Positions 7,657-13,534 of a stretch of DNA of 24,308 bases are shown here, in pieces; position 1 is the first letter of the stretch; the number at the start of each line of letters is the position of its first letter. Where the stretch lies: contig JAGAAD010000035.1 in the NCBI GenBank assembly GCA_017615445.1, forward strand, positions 1-24,308, read 5' to 3'. The notes beneath the pieces are model-generated. The model was given only the letters and a program-made list of their open reading frames with translations. It had not been told where the DNA came from and ran no database searches. The DNA comes from Bacteroidales bacterium. Lineage in GTDB: Bacteria > Bacteroidota > Bacteroidia > Bacteroidales > UBA932. The position numbers and the translations under genes are program-made.

Positions 7657-8790
7657 ATGAGACGCATCCTGACTTCGCTCACACTCCTTCTGGCGTTCTC
7701 CCTGACGGGCCTTTCGCAGGACCGTCTCTCCCTGAGCACCGTCGTTATAGACGCCGGGCACGGAGGAAAGGATCCGGGAGCAGTCAGCAAAGACGGCAAC
7801 ACATACGAAAAAACTTTCACCCTGGACATAGCCAAAACCCTTGCGGAAAAGATCCGCGAAGAGTATCCGGAAGTCAATGTGGTCCTGACGCGCAGCACCG
7901 ATCACTTCGTTACCCTCAATGACCGTGCCGAAATCGCGAATAAAGCGGGCGCGAACCTATTTATTTCCATCCACATCAATTCTTCAGGCGGAACCACCGC
8001 CAACGGTTACTCGGTGCATGTCCTCGGACAGTCGCATAAAAAAGGCACAGACCTGTATAAAATGAACCTTGCGATGGTCCAGAGGGAAAACTCCGTGATT
8101 ATGCTTGACGACGATTACAACCCCGCCACCGCGGGCTTCAATCCCGAGGATCCGGAGTCGTACATCTTCATGACCATGATGCAGAGCGCCTACCTGGAGC
8201 AGAGCATCCAGTTCGCTGAGGTGATAGGAGACAAACTCGCCGGCGGCCCGATCAAGAACAGCCGCGGAGTCAGCCAGGATCCCTTCTATGTCCTGTGGAA
8301 AACCTCGATGCCCTCAGTGCTGGTCGAGCTCGGCTTTATCAGCAACGAAGACGACCTGGCCGTCCTAAAGCAGGATAAGTGCAGGGGAGAGCTCGCCGAA
8401 TGTCTGCTCAAGGCGTTCAGGGAGTATAAAGCTCAGTATGACAAGTCCATGACGGTTGATAAACCGGTCGCAAAAACTGGCAGCGGCAACGGGGTTGTCC
8501 AGGAAAGCAAAGCCTCCGGGGCAATCCCCGTTGCCGACACTAACAATTCTGCTGTCAAATACGGCGTTCAGATAGCGACTTTGTCCAGGGAACTGCCCGA
8601 AGGAGACAGCCGGCTTCTGGGTTATAAACCGCTTGTGAAAAAAACTGCGAACGGCAAGATGTATAGACATGTAATCGCGGTGTGCAAAACCAAGGAAGAA
8701 GCGAAGAAGAAAATGGCTGAAATCGCGAAGAAATATCCGGACTGTTTCCTTGTCAAAATAGACGGAGAATCGGTTAGCAGAGTCAATTGA
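7657..8790 (+). CDS. N-acetylmuramoyl-L-alanine amidase (Amidase_3) with SPOR-like tail
   Basis: A zinc amidase that cuts the bond between MurNAc and the stem peptide of peptidoglycan in the periplasm, normally for daughter-cell separation. The 377-residue protein has a signal peptide (residues 1-20, before QDRLS). The Amidase_3 domain (about 26-260) has zinc ligands His35 (IDAGHGGKDPGA), Glu51 (YEKTFTLD) and His106 (SIHINSS), and the catalytic Glu224 in VELGFIS. A linker (about 262-298) leads to a SPOR-like domain at about 299-372 (VKYGVQIATLS to CFLVKIDG), which in other proteins binds denuded septal glycan. The ATG at 7657 was chosen because it starts the signal peptide; longer in-frame extensions run into the divergent gene. 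A strong terminator follows 103 bases after the stop. Confidence 0.92.
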   Translation: MRRILTSLTLLLAFSLTGLSQDRLSLSTVVIDAGHGGKDPGAVSKDGNTYEKTFTLDIAKTLAEKIREEYPEVNVVLTRSTDHFVTLNDRAEIANKAGANLFISIHINSSGGTTANGYSVHVLGQSHKKGTDLYKMNLAMVQRENSVIMLDDDYNPATAGFNPEDPESYIFMTMMQSAYLEQSIQFAEVIGDKLAGGPIKNSRGVSQDPFYVLWKTSMPSVLVELGFISNEDDLAVLKQDKCRGELAECLLKAFREYKAQYDKSMTVDKPVAKTGSGNGVVQESKASGAIPVADTNNSAVKYGVQIATLSRELPEGDSRLLGYKPLVKKTANGKMYRHVIAVCKTKEEAKKKMAEIAKKYPDCFLVKIDGESVSRVN

Positions 8791-8803
8791 TGCGAGTGTG
8801 CGT

Positions 8804-8880
8804 ATTTAGACAAATTCTAAATTATAATAATCGCGATAATCAATCACTTACACATATGTAAACTCTGTAAATCATTGATT
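8804..8880. repeat. Cluster of inverted repeats between amidase gene and dnaA
   Basis: In 77 AT-rich bases there are several perfect inverted repeats. ATTTAGA (8804-8810) pairs with TCTAAAT (8816-8822). ATCGCGAT (8830-8837) is a palindrome. AATCAAT (8838-8844) pairs with ATTGATT (8874-8880), enclosing TTACA (8848-8852) and TGTAA (8857-8861). The cluster runs straight into the intrinsic terminator at 8893. It may be a structured 3' UTR of the amidase mRNA or a processed small RNA. I find no promoter of its own. Confidence 0.5.
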
Positions 8881-8892
8881 TTCAAGAAAATG

Positions 8893-8921
8893 AGGCCCCT
8901 GAATTTTTAGGGGCCTTTCTT
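8893..8921 (+). terminator. Intrinsic terminator downstream of the amidase gene
   Basis: AGGCCCCT at 8893-8900 pairs perfectly with AGGGGCCT at 8909-8916 around an 8-base loop, followed by TTTCTT. It isolates the amidase transcript from dnaA. The rest of the gap, 8922-9046, is AT-rich and holds the dnaA promoter and leader. Confidence 0.9.
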
Positions 8922-8968
8922 AAAAATATAAGTCGAAAAAAATTAATAAACAATAGAAAGAAATATTT

Positions 8969-8996
8969 TTTGTTAAGAATTTATCCCCCATATTTG
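8969..8996 (+). promoter_or_regulatory. Predicted dnaA promoter
   Basis: TTTG at 8969-8972 and CATATTTG at 8989-8996 resemble the -33 and -7 elements. The -7 box has one mismatch to TAnnTTTG and the 16-base spacer is shorter than the usual 19-21, so the -33 assignment is doubtful. The start would be near 9000, giving a leader of about 47 bases. Confidence 0.4.
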
Positions 8997-9010
8997 CAGT
9001 CCGACTTCCA

Positions 9011-9032
9011 GTGAAGTAAGTTCATACTTTAC
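9011..9032 (+). promoter_or_regulatory. Hairpin in the dnaA leader
   Basis: GUGAAGUA (9011-9018) can pair with UACUUUAC (9025-9032), eight pairs with one G-U, around a 6-base loop. An alternative register pairs AGTG and AAGTA with TACTT and CACT around a 2-base bulge. It ends 14 bases before the dnaA ATG and could modulate translation. Confidence 0.4.
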
Positions 9033-9046
9033 ACTAGTCCGCACAC

Positions 9047-10474
9047 ATGCAAGAGAACGAAAAACACATCCAAGTGTGGGAAGCTTGTCTGCGCATCATC
9101 GAGCAGAACATAGAGCCCCAGCAGTACGAGACCTGGTTCAAACCTATCAGGCCCGTTTCTCTTGTGGACAGCACCCTGACTATCGAAGTCCCCACTGATT
9201 ATTATAGGAGTTATCTGGAGAGCGCATTCCTGGACATCCTCAGCAGGACGCTCCGCAGGGAGCTCGGCGCCGGGGCGCGCCTGATGTACAGGGTCCGCCC
9301 TGTGCAGGGCCAGCAGCCCATCACTGTCTCAGGCGCGGAGGGCGCCGCAGCCCAGAACAAGCCGGTGTCCGTCCCTTCGTATTCCTCGTCCGGTAATCCC
9401 AGCGCCCTGGTCTTCCCGGGCCTCAAGAGGATACAGATAGACCCCAGGCTTAATCCGGCCTACCGTTTCAGCAGCCTGATCGAGGGCGAGTGCAACAAGC
9501 TCGGAATCACTGTGGGAAAGGACATCTCCGCCAAGCCCGGAATCACTCCCTTCAACCCTCTGTTCATTTTCGGCGGCTCCGGCCTCGGAAAGACCCATCT
9601 CGCCCAGGCGGTGGGTAATGCAGTGAAGGAGCAGTATCCGGATCTGACGGTCCTGTACGTCACCGGGAACGAATTCAAAACGCAGTATATGGACGCGACC
9701 GCAGTGAGAAATAAGCTCACTGATTTCCTCGCGTTCTATATGAAGATAGATGTCCTCATTCTGGACGACATCCAGGACCTGATCGGAACCGGTTGCCAGA
9801 ATGCGTACTTCAACATCTTCAATTATCTCCACCAGAACGGCAAACAGCTTATCCTCACCTCAGACCGCGCTCCGAAGGACCTCGCGAACTTCGAGGAAAG
9901 GATGCTCTCGCGCTTCAAGTGGGGCCTTTCAGTGGAATTGGGCCATCCTGATTTCGCAACCCGCCTCGCGATGCTCCGCAAGCGCTGCCTGCAGGAAGGT
10001 TTGCCGGTGGATGAAGATGTGCTGAAGCATATCGCCATGAACGTCAAGAACAACTTCAGGGAGCTGGAAGGTGCCCTGATTTCGATGATGGCCTATGCGA
10101 CCTACACCCACAAAGACTGCACTATCGAGCTCGCAAGCAGCATAGTGGACAAGATTGTGGGGGAGAACACAAACGAAATCAGCATCTCGAAGGTGCAGGA
10201 CACCGTCTGCGAGTATTTCAAGATCACGCATGCAGACCTGATTTCGAACTCACGCAAGCGCCAGATAGTGCAGGCGCGCCAGATCTCGATGTACCTCTGC
10301 CGTAACCTGATCTCCAACTGCTCCCTTTCTTCTATCGGAGCGGAGACCGGCGGCAAGGACCATAGCACCGTCCTGCATTCCTGCACCATCGTCTCAGACC
10401 TGATGAGTACAGACAGGGTCTTCAAGAAGTATGTCACTGACCTTCAGAGCATACTCGCCCCCGTCGAAATATAA
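9047..10474 (+). CDS. dnaA: Chromosomal replication initiator DnaA
   Basis: DnaA binds boxes at oriC, melts the origin and loads the helicase. The 475 residues have all four domains. Domain I (about 1-85) has the WEACLRIIEQNIEPQQYETWF start. Domain II is a short linker (about 86-125). The AAA+ domain III has Walker A GGSGLGKTH at 176-184, Walker B LILDDIQDL at 237-245 and the box VII EERMLSRF at 283-290. Domain IV carries the DnaA signature GGKDHSTVLHSC at 435-446. Start choice: the ATG at 9047 gives the standard N-terminus. No Shine-Dalgarno is seen. It is followed by pepD after 8 bases and then by rpe, so these three likely share a transcript. Confidence 0.98.
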   Translation: MQENEKHIQVWEACLRIIEQNIEPQQYETWFKPIRPVSLVDSTLTIEVPTDYYRSYLESAFLDILSRTLRRELGAGARLMYRVRPVQGQQPITVSGAEGAAAQNKPVSVPSYSSSGNPSALVFPGLKRIQIDPRLNPAYRFSSLIEGECNKLGITVGKDISAKPGITPFNPLFIFGGSGLGKTHLAQAVGNAVKEQYPDLTVLYVTGNEFKTQYMDATAVRNKLTDFLAFYMKIDVLILDDIQDLIGTGCQNAYFNIFNYLHQNGKQLILTSDRAPKDLANFEERMLSRFKWGLSVELGHPDFATRLAMLRKRCLQEGLPVDEDVLKHIAMNVKNNFRELEGALISMMAYATYTHKDCTIELASSIVDKIVGENTNEISISKVQDTVCEYFKITHADLISNSRKRQIVQARQISMYLCRNLISNCSLSSIGAETGGKDHSTVLHSCTIVSDLMSTDRVFKKYVTDLQSILAPVEI

Positions 10475-10482
10475 TTTCTGCC

Positions 10483-11901
10483 ATGGATGCTAAAAGAGTC
10501 CTTGAGATTTTCAAGGAGATTACCCGTATTCCCCGCGAATCAGGGCACGAGGAGCCCATCACCGCCTGGTTGCTTGACTGGGCGAAGACGCATGGCCTGA
10601 AGGCCAAGCGCGACGAAATAGGCAATGTCTGCATCAGCAGGCCGGCCGCTCCCGGCAAGGAGAGCGTGCCCACACTCGTGCTTCAGGCGCATCAGGACAT
10701 GGTCTGCGAGAAGCTCGCAGGCTCGAAGCACGACTTCCTCAAGGATCCGATCGAGTACGTCATCGAAGACGGCTGGATGGTGGCGAAGGAGACCACCCTC
10801 GGCGCGGACGACGGAATCGGAATCGCCGCCTGCCTGGCCCTGCTCGAGAGCGAGGACAAAACCGGCGCGCTCGAGTGCATCTTCACCATCTCCGAAGAGA
10901 CGGGAATGGACGGCGCCGAGGCGATGCAGCCGGGCTTCTTCACCGGCAAGACGCTGATTAACCTAGACTCCGAAGACGAAGGCCAGATGTTCATCGGCTG
11001 CGCCGGCGGAGTGACCACGGAAGCCACATACACATTCAATACAGAGCCCGCCGGCGCCCGCGAAGCCCTCAAGCTTTCAATCGCGGGCGGCCTCGGAGGC
11101 CACAGCGGCGACGACATCAACAAAGGCCGCGCGAACACGGTAATGCTCCTCCTGCGTTTCCTGTACTCGCAGCTGGGCGGAATCCGTCTCATCAGTTTCG
11201 ACGGCGGCGGCAAACACAACGCCATCGCCCGCGACTGCAGCGCCACCATCCTAGCAGACGACCCTGCAGCCGTGAAGAAGGCCTATGCTGAATTCGGCCA
11301 GGTCATCGCCGAGGAATTCCACACGACCGACCCTTCGCTGATCTTCAGCTGCACGCCTGCGAAGGCAGACGAAGCGATGGATGAAGACAGCACCCGCCGG
11401 ATCGTCGCATCCCTCTATGCCTGCCCGCACGGCGTTCTCGCCATGAGCCAGGACATCAAAGATTTCGTGGAGACCAGCACTAACCTGGCGGCGGTCCACA
11501 CTAACCCGGCGGAGAAGACCGTGTTCGTCTGCACCAGCCAGCGCAGCAGCTCGAAGCCTGCCTGCAGGGCCGCAGCCGCGAAGGTGGAAGCAGCCCTTGC
11601 CCTCGGCGGAGCGAAGGTGGTGCATCTGAGCGAGTACCCGGGCTGGAACCCGAACGTGAACTCGCACATCCTGAAAGTCTGTGTGGACTCATACAAAAAG
11701 TGCTTCGGGGTGGAACCCCTCGTGCTGGCGATCCACGCCGGACTCGAGTGCGGCCTCTTCCTCGAGAAGTTCCCGGGGCTGGACATGATCTCCTTCGGAC
11801 CCACCCTGCGCGGAGTCCATGCCCCCGGCGAAAAGCTCGAACTTGCCAGCCTGGACAAGTTCGTGCGCCATCTGGAAGACGTAGTCGTAAACTTCAAGTG
11901 A
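10483..11901 (+). CDS. pepD: Cytosolic M20 dipeptidase PepD (aminoacyl-histidine dipeptidase)
   Basis: A zinc metallopeptidase that splits dipeptides, including Xaa-His such as carnosine, in the cytoplasm. The 472-residue length fits the PepD group. Metal and catalytic residues are visible: His70 and Asp72 in QAHQDMVCE, the LGADDGIGIA bridge Asp (109 or 110), Glu138-Glu139 in TISEETGMDGA, Asp162 in NLDSEDEG, and His418 in AIHAGLECGLF. The GGLGGHSGDDINKGRAN segment (about 202-218) marks the lid/dimerisation domain. No signal peptide is present. The gene sits 8 bases after dnaA and 1 base before rpe; the link to replication is probably only positional. Confidence 0.95.
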   Translation: MDAKRVLEIFKEITRIPRESGHEEPITAWLLDWAKTHGLKAKRDEIGNVCISRPAAPGKESVPTLVLQAHQDMVCEKLAGSKHDFLKDPIEYVIEDGWMVAKETTLGADDGIGIAACLALLESEDKTGALECIFTISEETGMDGAEAMQPGFFTGKTLINLDSEDEGQMFIGCAGGVTTEATYTFNTEPAGAREALKLSIAGGLGGHSGDDINKGRANTVMLLLRFLYSQLGGIRLISFDGGGKHNAIARDCSATILADDPAAVKKAYAEFGQVIAEEFHTTDPSLIFSCTPAKADEAMDEDSTRRIVASLYACPHGVLAMSQDIKDFVETSTNLAAVHTNPAEKTVFVCTSQRSSSKPACRAAAAKVEAALALGGAKVVHLSEYPGWNPNVNSHILKVCVDSYKKCFGVEPLVLAIHAGLECGLFLEKFPGLDMISFGPTLRGVHAPGEKLELASLDKFVRHLEDVVVNFK

Positions 11902-11902
11902 T

Positions 11903-12547
11903 ATGATAGTAGCTCCTTCTCTCCTTACCGCCGATTTCCTCCATCTCGAGAAAGATGTGAGGATGGTGGATGAACATGCGGACATGATCCATCTGGACAT
12001 CATGGACGGAACTCTGGTGCCCAACATCTCCTTTGGTTTCCCGGTGGTAGCCGGAATCGCCAGCATCGCGACCAAGCCCCTGGACGCCCACCTGATGGTG
12101 GTGAATCCGGACAAATGGTTCGACAGGCTGAAGGAACTAGGCGTCAGCTGGGTCAGCTTCCATATTGAAGCGTCAGGCTGCAGGACCTCCCGCTTTATCC
12201 GTCAGGCCCACAAGCTCGGATTCAAGGTGGGTGTGGCGCTGGACCCGGATGTGAAGATCGAGAAGGTCTTCAAGTATGTGGGGAAGGCGGACTTCATCCT
12301 AGTGATGTCCGTGTTCGCCGGTTTCGGAGGACAGAAATTCATCTACGAAACGATAGACAGAGTCACCAGGCTCAAAGCCGAAATCGCGAGGAAGGGCGCC
12401 AAAACCCTGATCGAGGTGGACGGCGGAGTGAACCCCTCGAATGTCAAGGCTCTTGCAGAGGCGGGAGTGGATATCGTGGTGGGAGGAAGCGCTGTTCTCG
12501 GTGCGCCCGATCCGGCGGCAGCGATCAAAGCCCTTCAGGAAGCCTGA
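11903..12547 (+). CDS. rpe: Ribulose-phosphate 3-epimerase
   Basis: This TIM-barrel enzyme interconverts ribulose 5-phosphate and xylulose 5-phosphate in the pentose phosphate pathway. The 214-residue protein has the metal site and catalytic acids: HLDIMDG (His30, Asp32), DAHLM (His63) and EVDGG (Asp173). The phosphate site is VVGGSAVLG near 192-200. The usual 'VNPGFGGQ' loop reads SVFAGFGGQ here (about 136-144), so the Asn-Pro pair is replaced while the GFGGQ core remains. The ATG lies one base after the pepD stop. The last 23 bases overlap the 3' end of convergent birA, and the stop codon lies within a predicted terminator stem. Confidence 0.96.
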   Translation: MIVAPSLLTADFLHLEKDVRMVDEHADMIHLDIMDGTLVPNISFGFPVVAGIASIATKPLDAHLMVVNPDKWFDRLKELGVSWVSFHIEASGCRTSRFIRQAHKLGFKVGVALDPDVKIEKVFKYVGKADFILVMSVFAGFGGQKFIYETIDRVTRLKAEIARKGAKTLIEVDGGVNPSNVKALAEAGVDIVVGGSAVLGAPDPAAAIKALQEA

Positions 12548-13124
12548 AGACTCTTTTTCCAAATTCTTCTTGCAGCAGCTTTCTGCCGTCTTCGCCCGAA
12601 ATCATCTCGGCGTGGCGGCAGAAAATTTTGTAGAAGGTCTCCAATTCGGCATGGACATCATATTCCTTGCCTGTCAGTTCCTTAAGCGAAACCGGGTTGG
12701 GGAGTTCGGACGGCCAGTTCTCTTCATTGATGTTAAGGCCTATTCCTATTATGCTTGCCTTCACGAACTGCCCGTCCAGGACGTTTTCAATCAGGATTCC
12801 GCAGATCTTCCTGTCTCCCACCCAGATGTCGTTGGGCCATTTGATCCTGGCCTGCACGCCGTGGTATTCCAGATACTTCACCAGGGAGACGGTGGTGATG
12901 TGAGTCAGCACTATCGCATCGCGGGCATCCAGGCCGCGGGGCTTCAGCACAGCGGTGAAAGTGAGGTTGCGGCCCGGGGTGGCGTACCAGGTGTGCAGCC
13001 CCTGCCCGCGGCCGGCCGTCTGACTTTCTGTCGCCAGCACTGAAAAATTGTCAAGCCCCTCCAGGGCCCTTCTGGCCTCGTTATTGGTCGAATCCAGCTC
13101 CGCAAACCACTTAATTCCTGACAT
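12525..13124 (-). CDS. birA: Biotin-[acetyl-CoA-carboxylase] ligase, short form
   Basis: The enzyme activates biotin with ATP and attaches it to the biotin carrier lysine of carboxylases. The 199-residue protein has the full catalytic domain: ELDSTNNEAR near 9-18, the biotinyl-AMP loop TAGRGQGLHTW at 36-46, catalytic KWPNDIW at 95-101, and IGIGLNIN at 126-133. No N-terminal helix-turn-helix is present, so it is not a BirA-type repressor. The protein stops at FRLPEGL, about where the small C-terminal SH3-like domain would begin in homologues of about 250 residues. The stop falls inside the end of rpe. Either this is a natural short form or the tail was lost when the genes came to overlap. It is divergent from rsfS. 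Confidence 0.88.
   Translation of the reverse strand: MSGIKWFAELDSTNNEARRALEGLDNFSVLATESQTAGRGQGLHTWYATPGRNLTFTAVLKPRGLDARDAIVLTHITTVSLVKYLEYHGVQARIKWPNDIWVGDRKICGILIENVLDGQFVKASIIGIGLNINEENWPSELPNPVSLKELTGKEYDVHAELETFYKIFCRHAEMISGEDGRKLLQEEFGKRVFRLPEGL
12533..12558 (+). terminator. Predicted terminator of the dnaA-pepD-rpe transcript
   Basis: CTTCAGG (12533-12539) pairs with CCTGAAG (12543-12549) around a 3-base loop, followed by ACTC and then TTTTT to 12558. The stem includes the rpe stop codon (12545-12547) and also codes the last residues of birA on the other strand. The U-run is offset by four bases from the stem, so strength is uncertain. No U-run follows on the minus strand. Confidence 0.55.
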
Positions 13125-13125
13125 C

Positions 13126-13156
13126 TTTACTTCGGTCCTATTTTTGTGTATATTTG
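13126..13156 (+). promoter_or_regulatory. Predicted rsfS-ftsH-cdsA promoter
   Basis: TTTA at 13126-13129, a 19-base spacer and TATATTTG at 13149-13156 fit the -33/-7 pattern with one -33 mismatch. The start would be near 13160, leaving a leader of about 24 AT-rich bases before the ATG at 13184. Confidence 0.6.
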
Positions 13157-13161
13157 TAGTA

Positions 13162-13169
13162 CAAATTTA
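13162..13169 (-). promoter_or_regulatory. Predicted -7 element of birA
   Basis: On the minus strand the bases are TAAATTTG, a full TAnnTTTG match. It lies 5 bases from the rsfS -7 box. Together the boxes make a 15-base palindrome, ATTTGTA-G-TACAAAT at 13152-13166. The predicted birA leader is about 34 bases. Confidence 0.5.
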
Positions 13170-13183
13170 ATACAATTCAGTTT

Positions 13184-13534
13184 ATGATTACACACGACCT
13201 GCGCGTCATAGCGGACGCTATCCTCGACAAAAAGGGGGAGAACGTTGTGTCCATTGACCTCCGCAGCATAGGGACGGCCATCACGGACTATTTCGTGGTC
13301 TGCGACGGAAGTTCCACCACCAATGTCTCCGCAATAGCGGACAACATCCTCAAGGAAACGAAGGAGAAGCTCGGACTCAAGCCCAGTAAGGTTCAGGGCC
13401 TTGAGAACAATTTCTGGGTGATTATGGACTTCGGAAACATAGTGGTCCACGTCTTCCAGAAAGAGTACCGTGATTTCTACCGCCTGGAAGACCTCTGGGC
13501 GGACGCTCCTCACAAGACATACAAAGCAAGATGA
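13184..13534 (+). CDS. rsfS: Ribosomal silencing factor RsfS
   Basis: RsfS binds ribosomal protein uL14 on the 50S subunit and blocks joining with 30S during slow growth. The 116-residue protein shows the family pattern: DLRSIGTAITDYFVVCDGSS at about 25-44, then VQGLENNFWVIMDFGNIVVH near 69-88, and the late HVFQKEYRDFYRLEDLW. Length is normal. The ATG start gives the standard N-terminal ITHDLRVIADAILDKK helix. Its stop overlaps the ftsH start as ATGA, which points to translational coupling. It is the first gene of a likely rsfS-ftsH-cdsA operon. Confidence 0.96.
   Translation: MITHDLRVIADAILDKKGENVVSIDLRSIGTAITDYFVVCDGSSTTNVSAIADNILKETKEKLGLKPSKVQGLENNFWVIMDFGNIVVHVFQKEYRDFYRLEDLWADAPHKTYKAR

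Noticed and set aside
8922..9046. Possible replication origin next to dnaA
   Set aside because: No cluster of DnaA boxes; only one poor match (TTATCCCCC). AT-richness alone is usual for gaps in this genome.
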